From SCRA01 sp035533275 (GTDB lineage: Bacteria > Vulcanimicrobiota > Vulcanimicrobiia > Vulcanimicrobiales > SCRA01), in the NCBI GenBank assembly GCA_035533275.1, contig DATLUD010000077.1, positions 1-64,000 of the forward strand: 64,000 bases of DNA, in the 5' to 3' direction. Below are positions 42,049-49,655 of the stretch, one piece after another. The translations under genes were made by a program, and so were the position numbers. The notes under the pieces are model-generated. The model saw nothing but the letters and a program-made list of their open reading frames with translations. It did no database searches and was not told the DNA's origin. Each line of letters begins with the position of its first letter. Position 1 is the stretch's first letter.

Positions 42049-42428
42049 GGGCGGCAGGCTCCCGAGGAGCACCCGAAGGCGTGCCGGTTACGAGCGACCC
42101 AGCCGTAGATGCGCGTCCCCAGAGGCCGGATCCCCGGGAGGTACATCAGCGGCGCGAGCGCGGCCAGGATCGGACTGACCCACATGGCGCGGCGAAACGC
42201 GTCGAACCCGCGGTAGCTGCGGCCGTCGGCCACGGCGTACATGGCGGAGGCCAGATCCGCACCAGCGAGCTCCGGGAAGGCCGCCAACGCGCGCTGGGCG
42301 TCGGAGCCGTCGAAGAACTGGAGCCGGCCAAAGAGGTCGAACGCCCGGAAGAGGCGCAGCGACCGCACGCAGAAGGCGCAGGCTCCGTCGTAGACCATCA
42401 CCACGCCGCTCCGGCTCGAGGCGGTCAT
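42045..42428 (-). CDS. DCC-family thiol-disulfide oxidoreductase-like protein (DUF393)
   Basis: A 127-residue protein starting near VVMVYDGACAFCVRSLRLF, the DxxCxxC motif that names the family, with a thioredoxin-like fold inferred. FDGSDAQRALAAFPEL and YGWVARNRHAFGC follow; the last motif is also typical. ATG 42428 overlaps the wbqC-like stop (ATGA), and its end overlaps the HTTM-like gene. It may maintain a thiol or disulfide needed by the membrane partner. Confidence 0.85.
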   Translation of the reverse strand: MTASSRSGVVMVYDGACAFCVRSLRLFRAFDLFGRLQFFDGSDAQRALAAFPELAGADLASAMYAVADGRSYRGFDAFRRAMWVSPILAALAPLMYLPGIRPLGTRIYGWVARNRHAFGCSSGACRP

Positions 42429-43156
42429 GCCGGGAGGGCGACCGCGGCGGGTCCCGAGAATAGCGCGCGCGCCTCTTCCGCCCCGAGGCTCAAGAGCGCG
42501 TCCACCGCCGAGAGGTGCGAGACGAACGGCTCGAAGCACTGGCGATAGGTGGGGTGCGCATACTCTTGCCACTCCACCTCGATGCCGTTGCGGGTGAAGA
42601 GCTCGACGTCGAGATAGGCGCGCGCCGCCGCTCCGCTGAGATACCGCGTGGCGCCGAAGTGCCGGCAGAGGTCCAGGAGGCGGGTGTTCCGGTCACCGCC
42701 GATGCCCAGCTCCGAGCTCCGGAACACGGGGGTCTCGATGCCGAATGCCGCGGCCGAGGCTCGGACGCCGGCCATCGCCACCTCCGCCAGGCGGTCCTCC
42801 TGCCCGTCGAAGAGCGCCCCGAAGTAGCGCTCGAGCAGCTCCAGGTGCCCGGCCCGGCCGTATGCCAGCTCGAGGGCGCGGCGGTGCTTGCGGCGCCACG
42901 GCATCCGCGGGTCGATGCGGACCTCGAGGATGCTCGGGAAGTCGCGCTCCAAGCGAACCGGGATCGTGAGCCAGGACCAGCCCGGCTCGCCCGGGGTCCG
43001 GATACGGTTACGGTTGCGCCAGCCGTGACGGTCGAACTGGACGTCGTCGTAGAAGACGAAGACGTCGGCCCGAGCAACCTGGTCGAGGTAGCCCAGCCAA
43101 GGCAGGTAGCTCGGCTGCAGCACCACGAGGCGCTTCTCCGTTCTCGTCGAGGCCAT
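42425..43156 (-). CDS. WbqC-family protein
   Basis: A 243-residue member of the WbqC family, common in O-antigen and surface-polysaccharide clusters. The N-terminus VVLQPSYLPWLGYLDQV is the family hallmark, followed by FVFYDDVQFDRHGWRNRNRI. Biochemical activity is poorly known; a nucleotide-sugar or polysaccharide modification role is inferred from distribution. ATG 43156 is used; an extension to 43216 is open but would take up most of the divergent promoter gap. It heads the wbqC-DCC-HTTM-aminotransferase operon. Confidence 0.88.
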   Translation of the reverse strand: MASTRTEKRLVVLQPSYLPWLGYLDQVARADVFVFYDDVQFDRHGWRNRNRIRTPGEPGWSWLTIPVRLERDFPSILEVRIDPRMPWRRKHRRALELAYGRAGHLELLERYFGALFDGQEDRLAEVAMAGVRASAAAFGIETPVFRSSELGIGGDRNTRLLDLCRHFGATRYLSGAAARAYLDVELFTRNGIEVEWQEYAHPTYRQCFEPFVSHLSAVDALLSLGAEEARALFSGPAAVALPA

Positions 43157-43241
43157 GCTACGAAGGTTGTCGGCCCCGGAGGGGCTCCAGTTGAGGGCCC
43201 GGATGCAGGGCGCCATGCGCTCTGCCGATACCTAAGGAAGC

Positions 43242-43781
43242 ATGTTGGCCGGAGAGCGCGTACGCCTGAGGGCGTTGGAGCCGCGCGACCTGGAGCGTTG
43301 GCGGGGTTGGGTGAACGACCCTGAGATCGCCGCGTTCGTGGACCGCGTCCTCCCCGTGAGCCCACCGGAGCACGAGAGCTTCTTCGAGCGCTGGGTCGTC
43401 GGCAACGAGCATGCCGTCTGGTTCGCGATCGAGGGCAGCGAGGGCTCCGGGTACCTCGGAAACGCCTGGCTGTGGGGCATCGACCACCGTCACCGGCGCG
43501 CCGAGGTTCGCATCATCATCGGAGAGCGCTCCGCGTGGGGCCACGGCGTCGGCTCCGAGGCGCTGCAGCTCCTCTCCGATTACGCGTTCGGCAAGCTCGG
43601 ACTCCACAAGCTCTTCGCCTACGTCATGGCCAGAAACCCACGCGCGCGCGGCGCGTTCCTCAAGTCCGGCTTTCGCGAGGAGGCCCGTCTGACCGAGGAG
43701 GTGTTCTGGGACGGACGCTTCGAGGACGTCTGGCGCTTCGCGCGCTTGGCTCAAGGATTCCACCGCTGCTCCGATATCTAA
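43242..43781 (+). CDS. GNAT-family N-acetyltransferase (RimJ/RimL type)
   Basis: A 179-residue acetyltransferase. It shows VRLRALEPRDLERW, an RRAEVRIIIGERSAWGHGVGSEALQLLSDYAF acetyl-CoA-binding segment in pieces, and NPRARGAFLKSGFREEARL. Members of this subgroup acetylate N-termini, polyamines or 4-amino-4,6-dideoxy sugars such as in PseH. In this cluster acetylation of an amino sugar made by the aminotransferase is plausible, but it remains an inference. AAGGA lies three bases before the ATG. It diverges from the WbqC-like gene. Confidence 0.85.
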   Translation: MLAGERVRLRALEPRDLERWRGWVNDPEIAAFVDRVLPVSPPEHESFFERWVVGNEHAVWFAIEGSEGSGYLGNAWLWGIDHRHRRAEVRIIIGERSAWGHGVGSEALQLLSDYAFGKLGLHKLFAYVMARNPRARGAFLKSGFREEARLTEEVFWDGRFEDVWRFARLAQGFHRCSDI

Positions 43782-43832
43782 CAGAGCCCCGCGCTGCCGT
43801 ATTGCGGGGAGTCACCAGGGGGTAGGCGTGGC

Positions 43833-45701
43833 ATGTGCGGGATCTACGGGATAGCGGGCCGGCAGAACGCCGCCGATCTCGCGCTCGCCGCCGCCATGGA
43901 CGAGCGTCTGCGCCATCGTGGCCCCGACGACACCGGACGGCGCGAGTCGCCGCTGGGCGTCTGCGGGATGCGGCGGCTGGCCATTATCGATCTCTCGTCC
44001 GGCAGTCAGCCCATGGTCAACGAGGCGGGTGACCGCTGGGTTACGCTCAACGGTGAGATCTACAACTACCGCGAGTTGCGCCGCGAGCTCGAGGCGCGCG
44101 GCCATCGCTTCCGAACCCACAGCGATACCGAAGTGGTGCTTCACGGCTACGAGGCCTTCGGCGACGGCGTCGTCGATCGCCTGCGGGGCATGTTCGCCAT
44201 CGCGGTATGGGACGAGCGCAAGCAGCGTCTGCTCCTGGCCCGCGACCGCGTCGGCAAGAAGCCCTTGTACTACGCCCTGCGCTCGGGGAGGCTGATCTTC
44301 GCCTCGGAGCTCAAGGCGCTGCTGGCCGACCCCTCGGTCTCGCGCGAGATCGACCGCCGCGCACTCTGGCATTACCTGACCTTCAAGAACGTGCCCGCAC
44401 CGCTCTCAATCTTCTCCGACGTCCGCACGCTGCCGCCCGGTCATCTGGCGGTATTCTCCGAGGGCGAGTTGGCGATCCGCGAGTATTGGCGTCCGTCGTT
44501 CACGGGGACGACGGCGCTCGGCGAGGAGGAAGCCGCGGCGCGCCTCCTCGAGATCCTGCGCGAGGCGGTTCGCCTGCGCGTGCTCGCGAGCGACGTCCCC
44601 GTCGGGGCCTACCTGAGCGGCGGCATCGACTCGAGCTTGATCGTGGCTCTCATGGCCGAGCTCGGCGGCACCCGGCTCGCGACCTTCTCGCTCGGGTATG
44701 CCGACCGCGTCGCCCACAAGAGCGACGTCGAGTACGCCCGCATGATGGCCCGTCGGCTGGGAACCGAGCATCACGAGATCATCGTCTCCACGGACGAGAT
44801 CGCCGCCGAGCTGCCGGCCGTCGTGCGCGCCTTCGACGAGCCTTTCGCCGGGACCATCTCCTCGTTCTGGCTCTCCCGGGCAATCGCGTCGCACGTGAAA
44901 GTCGCGCTCTCGGGCGACGGTGCCGACGAGCTCTTCGGCTCCTACGCCAATCATCGGATGGCGGCGGTCGTCGCGCGCCTGCGCGCCACTCCCGAGCCTG
45001 CCGCGGGCGACTTCGGGAGCTTCGCCCAGGCGCGGGACCTCGCCCTCACGGCGATGCGCGAACCGGAGCATCTCTGGCGGACGCGTTTCGCCGCCTTCAC
45101 CGACGCGCAGAAGCGGGAGCTTCTCGCGGACGGCGACGCCGGCTTCGAGTCATCCGCCGACTTCCTGGCTCCGTTCTATCGCGACGCCGATCCCCACGAC
45201 GTGGTCAACGCCACCTTGGAGGTAGACTGCCGGACGCTCCTCCCGGATCAGGTGCTCACGTACGTCGACCGCCTTTCCATGGCTCACTCGCTCGAAGTGC
45301 GCGCGCCCTTCCTCGATCACGAGCTCGTGGAGTTCGCGGGGAGCCTTCCCGGCAGCATGAAGGTCGGCGTCGACCGGACGAAGGCGGTGCTCAAGTTAGC
45401 CGCGCGGCGCTATCTTCCCGCCGAGATCGTCGACCGGAAGAAGGAAGGCTTCGTGCTTCCGATCGACGCCTGGCTCAACGACCGCCTGCGTCCCCTGCTC
45501 GCCGAGACGCTCTCGAAGCCGGCGCTCGACCACGGCCTCTTCCGCCCGGCAGCGGTGCAGCGGCTGCTCGACGAGCATGCCGCCGGGGCAAACCACACCT
45601 ATCGCATCTGGACCCTGCTGATGTTTCAGCTCTGGCACCGCGACTACGCGGCCGGTCAGACGTACCGCCCCATGGACGTTCTCTCCCAGGAGGTTGCATA
45701 G
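43833..45701 (+). CDS. asnB: Glutamine-hydrolysing asparagine synthetase AsnB-like
   Basis: A 622-residue class II amidotransferase. Cys2 in MCGIYGI is the N-terminal nucleophile. The glutaminase domain has RHRGPDD and LNGEIYNYRELR. The synthetase domain has the PP-loop LSGGIDSS, ALSGDGADELFGSY, and DRLSMAHSLEVRAPFLDH. Homologues in polysaccharide clusters can make amides on sugar acids or peptides instead of free asparagine. Its stop overlaps the start of the sugar dehydratase gene (TAGTG), and a third gene follows four bases later, so a dedicated role in surface glycan or peptide modification is likely. Confidence 0.9.
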   Translation: MCGIYGIAGRQNAADLALAAAMDERLRHRGPDDTGRRESPLGVCGMRRLAIIDLSSGSQPMVNEAGDRWVTLNGEIYNYRELRRELEARGHRFRTHSDTEVVLHGYEAFGDGVVDRLRGMFAIAVWDERKQRLLLARDRVGKKPLYYALRSGRLIFASELKALLADPSVSREIDRRALWHYLTFKNVPAPLSIFSDVRTLPPGHLAVFSEGELAIREYWRPSFTGTTALGEEEAAARLLEILREAVRLRVLASDVPVGAYLSGGIDSSLIVALMAELGGTRLATFSLGYADRVAHKSDVEYARMMARRLGTEHHEIIVSTDEIAAELPAVVRAFDEPFAGTISSFWLSRAIASHVKVALSGDGADELFGSYANHRMAAVVARLRATPEPAAGDFGSFAQARDLALTAMREPEHLWRTRFAAFTDAQKRELLADGDAGFESSADFLAPFYRDADPHDVVNATLEVDCRTLLPDQVLTYVDRLSMAHSLEVRAPFLDHELVEFAGSLPGSMKVGVDRTKAVLKLAARRYLPAEIVDRKKEGFVLPIDAWLNDRLRPLLAETLSKPALDHGLFRPAAVQRLLDEHAAGANHTYRIWTLLMFQLWHRDYAAGQTYRPMDVLSQEVA

Positions 45702-46804
45702 TGTCGAGCGTCATCACCCCCACCGACGCATCGTCAGCCACGCCGCCCGTGAACGGCCGCTCTCACCATCCGACGAAGACCATCCTCATCACGGGAGGCG
45801 CCGGCTTCATCGGCAGCAACTTCGCGCGCTATCTGTTCGCGAAATACCCGCACTACCGCATCGTCGTCTACGATGCCCTCACGTACGCCGGCAGCGTCGA
45901 GAACTTCTCCGCGGAGATGCGCGAGTCCGATCGCTTCGAGTTCATCTACGGCAACATCTGCAACGGAGCCCAGATCACCGAGGTCGTAGGCACCGCCGAC
46001 ATCGTGGTCCACTTCGCCGCGGAGACGCACGTCACGCGCTCGATCTTCGACGGGCGCACATTCTTCGAGACCGACGTCCTTGGAACGGCGAACCTGGCCG
46101 GCGCCGCCGTGCACCATGCCGATCGGCTGGAGCGCTTCATCCACATCTCGACCTCCGAGGTGTACGGAACCTGCCGCGACGGTCAGGGCTCCATGGACGA
46201 GAAGCATCCGCTCGAGCCGTGCAGCCCCTACGCCAGCGCAAAAGTCGGCGCGGACCGCCTCATCTACTCCTACTGGCGCACGTACGGACTCCCCGCCGTC
46301 ATCGTTCGCCCGTTCAACAACTACGGCCCCTCGCAGCACCTGGAGAAGGTCGTCCCGCGCTTCATCACCTCAGCACTGCTCGCGGAACCGTTGACCGTCC
46401 ACGGCCGCGGCCAGAGCGCCCGCGACTGGCTGCACGTCGAGGATACCTGCCGGGCCGTCGACCTGATCGTTCACGCGCCGGCATCGGCTGTCATCGGCGA
46501 GGTCTTCAATCTCGGCACCGGGGTGGCCACCGACGTCCTGTCGATCGCCAAGCACGTCCTGCGCTACGCCGGGCTCTCCGAGGACTACGTCGAGTACATC
46601 GGCGACCGTCCCGGACAGGTCGAGCTCCACCGCGCGGCCACCGACAAGATTCGGAGGGTCCTCGGCTGGCAGCCGGAGATCTCGTTGGAAGACGGCATCG
46701 CGCGCACCTTCGAATGGTATCGCGAAAACGATTCCTTCTGGCGTCACCAGATGTGGATGCGCCGAATCAAGATCCTCACGGTCAACGGACGCGAGTGGCA
46801 CTAG
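45701..46804 (+). CDS. NAD-dependent sugar-nucleotide dehydratase/epimerase, dTDP-glucose 4,6-dehydratase-like
   Basis: A 367-residue extended SDR. After a 25-residue extra N-terminus it has ILITGGAGFIGSNFARYL, DALTYAGSVENF and GNICN, which match RmlB. The catalytic YASAK pair (SPYASAKVGADRL) is present, but the usual TDEVYG motif reads TSEVYG, so the Asp acid of RmlB is replaced by Ser. That pattern is usual in GDP-mannose dehydratases and UDP-sugar decarboxylases. The substrate is therefore uncertain. GTG 45701 has AGGAGG eight bases before it and overlaps the asnB stop. Confidence 0.85.
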   Translation: MSSVITPTDASSATPPVNGRSHHPTKTILITGGAGFIGSNFARYLFAKYPHYRIVVYDALTYAGSVENFSAEMRESDRFEFIYGNICNGAQITEVVGTADIVVHFAAETHVTRSIFDGRTFFETDVLGTANLAGAAVHHADRLERFIHISTSEVYGTCRDGQGSMDEKHPLEPCSPYASAKVGADRLIYSYWRTYGLPAVIVRPFNNYGPSQHLEKVVPRFITSALLAEPLTVHGRGQSARDWLHVEDTCRAVDLIVHAPASAVIGEVFNLGTGVATDVLSIAKHVLRYAGLSEDYVEYIGDRPGQVELHRAATDKIRRVLGWQPEISLEDGIARTFEWYRENDSFWRHQMWMRRIKILTVNGREWH

Positions 46805-46807
46805 ACG

Positions 46808-48790
46808 ATGCAAGCACTTCTCATGGGCTCAGGCTGCTACGGAGTCGCCGCGCTGCAGGCGCTGCAGCGAGCGGGCGTGACCGTGCCGCTCGTCGTGGTC
46901 TCCAGCGATGACGCGAACGGCGCATACGGCCCCTCGCTGGAGTCGGTCGCCGCGGCGTCCGGCATCGAGACGGCCCGATCCGACGATCCGCATCGCGACT
47001 CCGCGCTTGCAGCCAGGATCGCATCCGCTGCCCCGGAGATCATGCTCTGCGCCGGTTACGGCGGAAAGACCAGCACCCATCTCTTCAAGGCGACGCGCGT
47101 CGCCCTTCAAGCGCACGCCTCGCTGCTGCCGAAGTACCGTGGCCCCTCCCCCAGCAACTGGGCGCTGATCAACGGAGAGCGCGAAACCGGCATCACGGTC
47201 GCGAAGCTGGCCCGACAGCCCGACTCCGGAGACGTCATTCTCCAACGCGCCGTCGCCATCGCCGCCGACGACGACGATGCCGCCCTGCGGACGAAGCTCT
47301 GCGACGCGATCATCTCGGCCCTGGACGTCGTCCTCGCCGCCGTCAAGGGCGGAGCGGCCCCGATCGCTCACGCCCAGAGTGAAGAGATCACCTTCTTCCC
47401 CGCGGTCACCAAGCGGGACGGACACATCCGGTTCGATCAGAGCACGGAGAGCGTCCGCAACCGTTTCCGCGGCGTGACTCCCCACCCGGGGGCCTACACC
47501 GACTACTGCGGCATCGAGTTCCCCATCCTCGCGCTCGCGGCCGACGGCGGCTCGGCCTACGACGACCTGCCGGGCCGCGTGCTCTTCGTCGACGACGCGG
47601 CCAAGGAGATCCGCGTCAAGACGCTCGACGGCACGGTGCGCCTGCGCCTGGTCGACGAGCTCAACCGCCTCGGCGCCATCGCCCGCCTGCACGAGGGACA
47701 GCCGACGTTCGCCGGCAAGGCGACGCCGTTCTCCGCGGCATCGGCCGACGGCGAGGCCGAGTACGACGTCGAGATGCCCACCGACGAGGAGCTCTCCACG
47801 TACGGGGAGTTTCCCGACATGGTGGTCATGGCCGTCGCCTATCCCTGCAACGCCCACTGCCCCAACTGCCCGTACACGCCCGGCAACTCGGATATCCGAC
47901 TGAAGTACGGCGACGCGTCGTTCATGTCCCCGGAGCTCTTCGAGAAGATCGCCGACGAATGCGGCGAGGCCGGAAGGCGGGGCTGGCTCCCGGGCGGGGT
48001 CGGATCCATGCTGCGCATCACCGGCGGCGGGGAGCCGATGCTCCACCCCCACGGCATGACCAATCTGATCGCGTACGCCAAGGGCGTCGGGGCCAGGGTC
48101 TACCTCAACAGCAACGGCTCGCTCTTCAAGGACGACGACATCGAGCGCCTCCTGGAGTGCCATACCGACAACATCGAGATCAGCGTCGACGCGGGCGACC
48201 GCGTTACCTACGCTATCGTCCGCAAGGGGCTCAGCTGGGACCATCTGCTCCAGACGGTGAGCCGCCTGGTCGAACGGCGCAACGCCACCAGGAGCCTGAC
48301 CACCATCGAGGTGAGCGTCATCAACCAGGAGATCGTCTCGGGGCGGATCCCGGAGATCGAGCGCTTCTGGTACGACCTGGGAGTCGACAACGTCATCGTC
48401 CGCAAGTTCCTCACGTGGGGAAGCTCGACGAACATCGACCCCAACACCTCCGCGGACCCTCTGCCGTATCTCGATCGCGACAACGCCATCCCCTGCCCGT
48501 ACCCGTTCCACCGCCTCAACGTCGACAGCCGCGGCAAGGTCGAGGTCTGCGGCTTCGACATCGGCGGCCGCACCAACATGGGCAACCTCAAGCAACAGAC
48601 GATCCGCGAGATCTGGCGCGGCGCGATGTTCGAGTGGTGGCGGACGATGCACCGCTCCGGCAAGGGCGGAGACATTCCGCTCTGCGCGGAGTGCCCCGAC
48701 TGGAAGTACCGCTCCTGGCGCCACAACTACCGCAAGGCGCTGACGAACGCCCAATCGCGTCGCGACGCGTCGTGGGCCACGGCCGAGTAA
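46808..48790 (+). CDS. Fusion: formyltransferase domain + radical SAM/SPASM domain
   Basis: A 660-residue protein made of two enzymes. Residues 1-310 resemble methionyl-tRNA or sugar formyltransferases (ArnA/Fmt-like), with HASLLPKYRG (103-112), GERETGIT and QPDSGDVILQ. The usual catalytic N-x-H reads Q101-A-H103, while the Asp at 139 region is kept. Residues about 335-560 form a radical SAM domain with C347-x3-C351-x2-C354, then GGGEPMLHP. The tail has C563, C581, C626 and C629, plus GNL and IREIW, a SPASM-like auxiliary cluster pattern. It lies three bases after the sugar dehydratase. It may formylate and radically modify a sugar or a peptide; I know no characterised protein with this arrangement. 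Confidence 0.85.
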   Translation: MQALLMGSGCYGVAALQALQRAGVTVPLVVVSSDDANGAYGPSLESVAAASGIETARSDDPHRDSALAARIASAAPEIMLCAGYGGKTSTHLFKATRVALQAHASLLPKYRGPSPSNWALINGERETGITVAKLARQPDSGDVILQRAVAIAADDDDAALRTKLCDAIISALDVVLAAVKGGAAPIAHAQSEEITFFPAVTKRDGHIRFDQSTESVRNRFRGVTPHPGAYTDYCGIEFPILALAADGGSAYDDLPGRVLFVDDAAKEIRVKTLDGTVRLRLVDELNRLGAIARLHEGQPTFAGKATPFSAASADGEAEYDVEMPTDEELSTYGEFPDMVVMAVAYPCNAHCPNCPYTPGNSDIRLKYGDASFMSPELFEKIADECGEAGRRGWLPGGVGSMLRITGGGEPMLHPHGMTNLIAYAKGVGARVYLNSNGSLFKDDDIERLLECHTDNIEISVDAGDRVTYAIVRKGLSWDHLLQTVSRLVERRNATRSLTTIEVSVINQEIVSGRIPEIERFWYDLGVDNVIVRKFLTWGSSTNIDPNTSADPLPYLDRDNAIPCPYPFHRLNVDSRGKVEVCGFDIGGRTNMGNLKQQTIREIWRGAMFEWWRTMHRSGKGGDIPLCAECPDWKYRSWRHNYRKALTNAQSRRDASWATAE

Positions 48791-48818
48791 AGCCCGGCTC
48801 GCGGCGCTCGGCCGCGCC

Positions 48819-49655
48819 TCAGGGCGCCGGCGCGGCTGTGCGGTACTCGGCTCCGTCGTTGGTCACGGTGAGGTGCCCTTCGAGCACGCTGCCTTGAGCA
48901 AAGAGGACGTGGTCCGCGTCCTTGTTGGTCAGGGAGGCGCCCGTCTGGGTGAAGTACTGCGCCCGCCAGGCGCGCACTTGGCGAATGTACTCGATCCCGT
49001 CGAGCTTCATGCGGTAGACCGGTAACGACCACATGAAAGGCGCAGAGCCGTCGATGAAGCGGTCGATCGTCTCCAAGCCTCCCTCCACGCGATAGAAATA
49101 CGTAGTCCCCTTCGAGGGCGCAGCGCCCTTGCGCGCGATGACGCTAATCGAGACCGGGTCGATGAGGCTCTCTCCCCAGTATTCGACGTCGACGATGCCG
49201 TAGCGGGCGTCGAGGAGCTCGTGCATCCCGAAGGGCGTCACGCGCCAATAGTCGTTGAAGTCGTCCCCGAAATGGATCTCGTTGTGCAGCGGGATCGAGA
49301 GGTACACGTAGCCGCCCGGCTTCAGCACGCGGGTGATCTCCTCGACGGCCGCGTGCATGTCGCTCACGTGCTCGAGGACCGCGATCGCGAGCACCCAGTC
49401 ATAGTGCTCGGATGGCACCTGGGGCATCGACCGGACGTCGCCGACGTAGGTCGGTCCCGTCGCCGGCGAGATCTCGAGCGTGTGATACTCCGCGTTGTTC
49501 AGGCGCTCGGCGTAGGCGTACTGACGGGAGGCGGTCCCCGCGCCGACGTTGAGGACGCGCCCGAACGTCCTCTTGCCCAAGATCTCCCGCAGGTAGGCAT
49601 GGAAGAGCGGCTGGCCGATGACGGCAGGACCGGGCAACAGGCTCGGTAGACTCAC
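48819..49655 (-). CDS. Class I SAM-dependent methyltransferase
   Basis: A 278-residue enzyme. Motif I is VLNVGAGTASRQ (residues about 34-45), TLEISP ends motif II, and AIAVLEHVSDMHAAVEEITRVLKPGG is motif IV-V of the Methyltransf_11 type. The C-terminal 100 residues form a less usual beta-rich extension (TTYFYRVEGGLET to VTNDGAEYR). GTG 49655 overlaps the stop of the upstream glycosyltransferase (GTGA). It is the last of ten genes of the minus-strand glycan operon and probably methylates a sugar hydroxyl or carboxyl. Confidence 0.8.
   Translation of the reverse strand: MSLPSLLPGPAVIGQPLFHAYLREILGKRTFGRVLNVGAGTASRQYAYAERLNNAEYHTLEISPATGPTYVGDVRSMPQVPSEHYDWVLAIAVLEHVSDMHAAVEEITRVLKPGGYVYLSIPLHNEIHFGDDFNDYWRVTPFGMHELLDARYGIVDVEYWGESLIDPVSISVIARKGAAPSKGTTYFYRVEGGLETIDRFIDGSAPFMWSLPVYRMKLDGIEYIRQVRAWRAQYFTQTGASLTNKDADHVLFAQGSVLEGHLTVTNDGAEYRTAAPAP

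Noticed and set aside
44207..46804. Plus-strand frame fusing asnB region and the dehydratase
   Set aside because: The first part is an out-of-frame asnB shadow; the dehydratase starts at GTG 45701 with its own AGGAGG.
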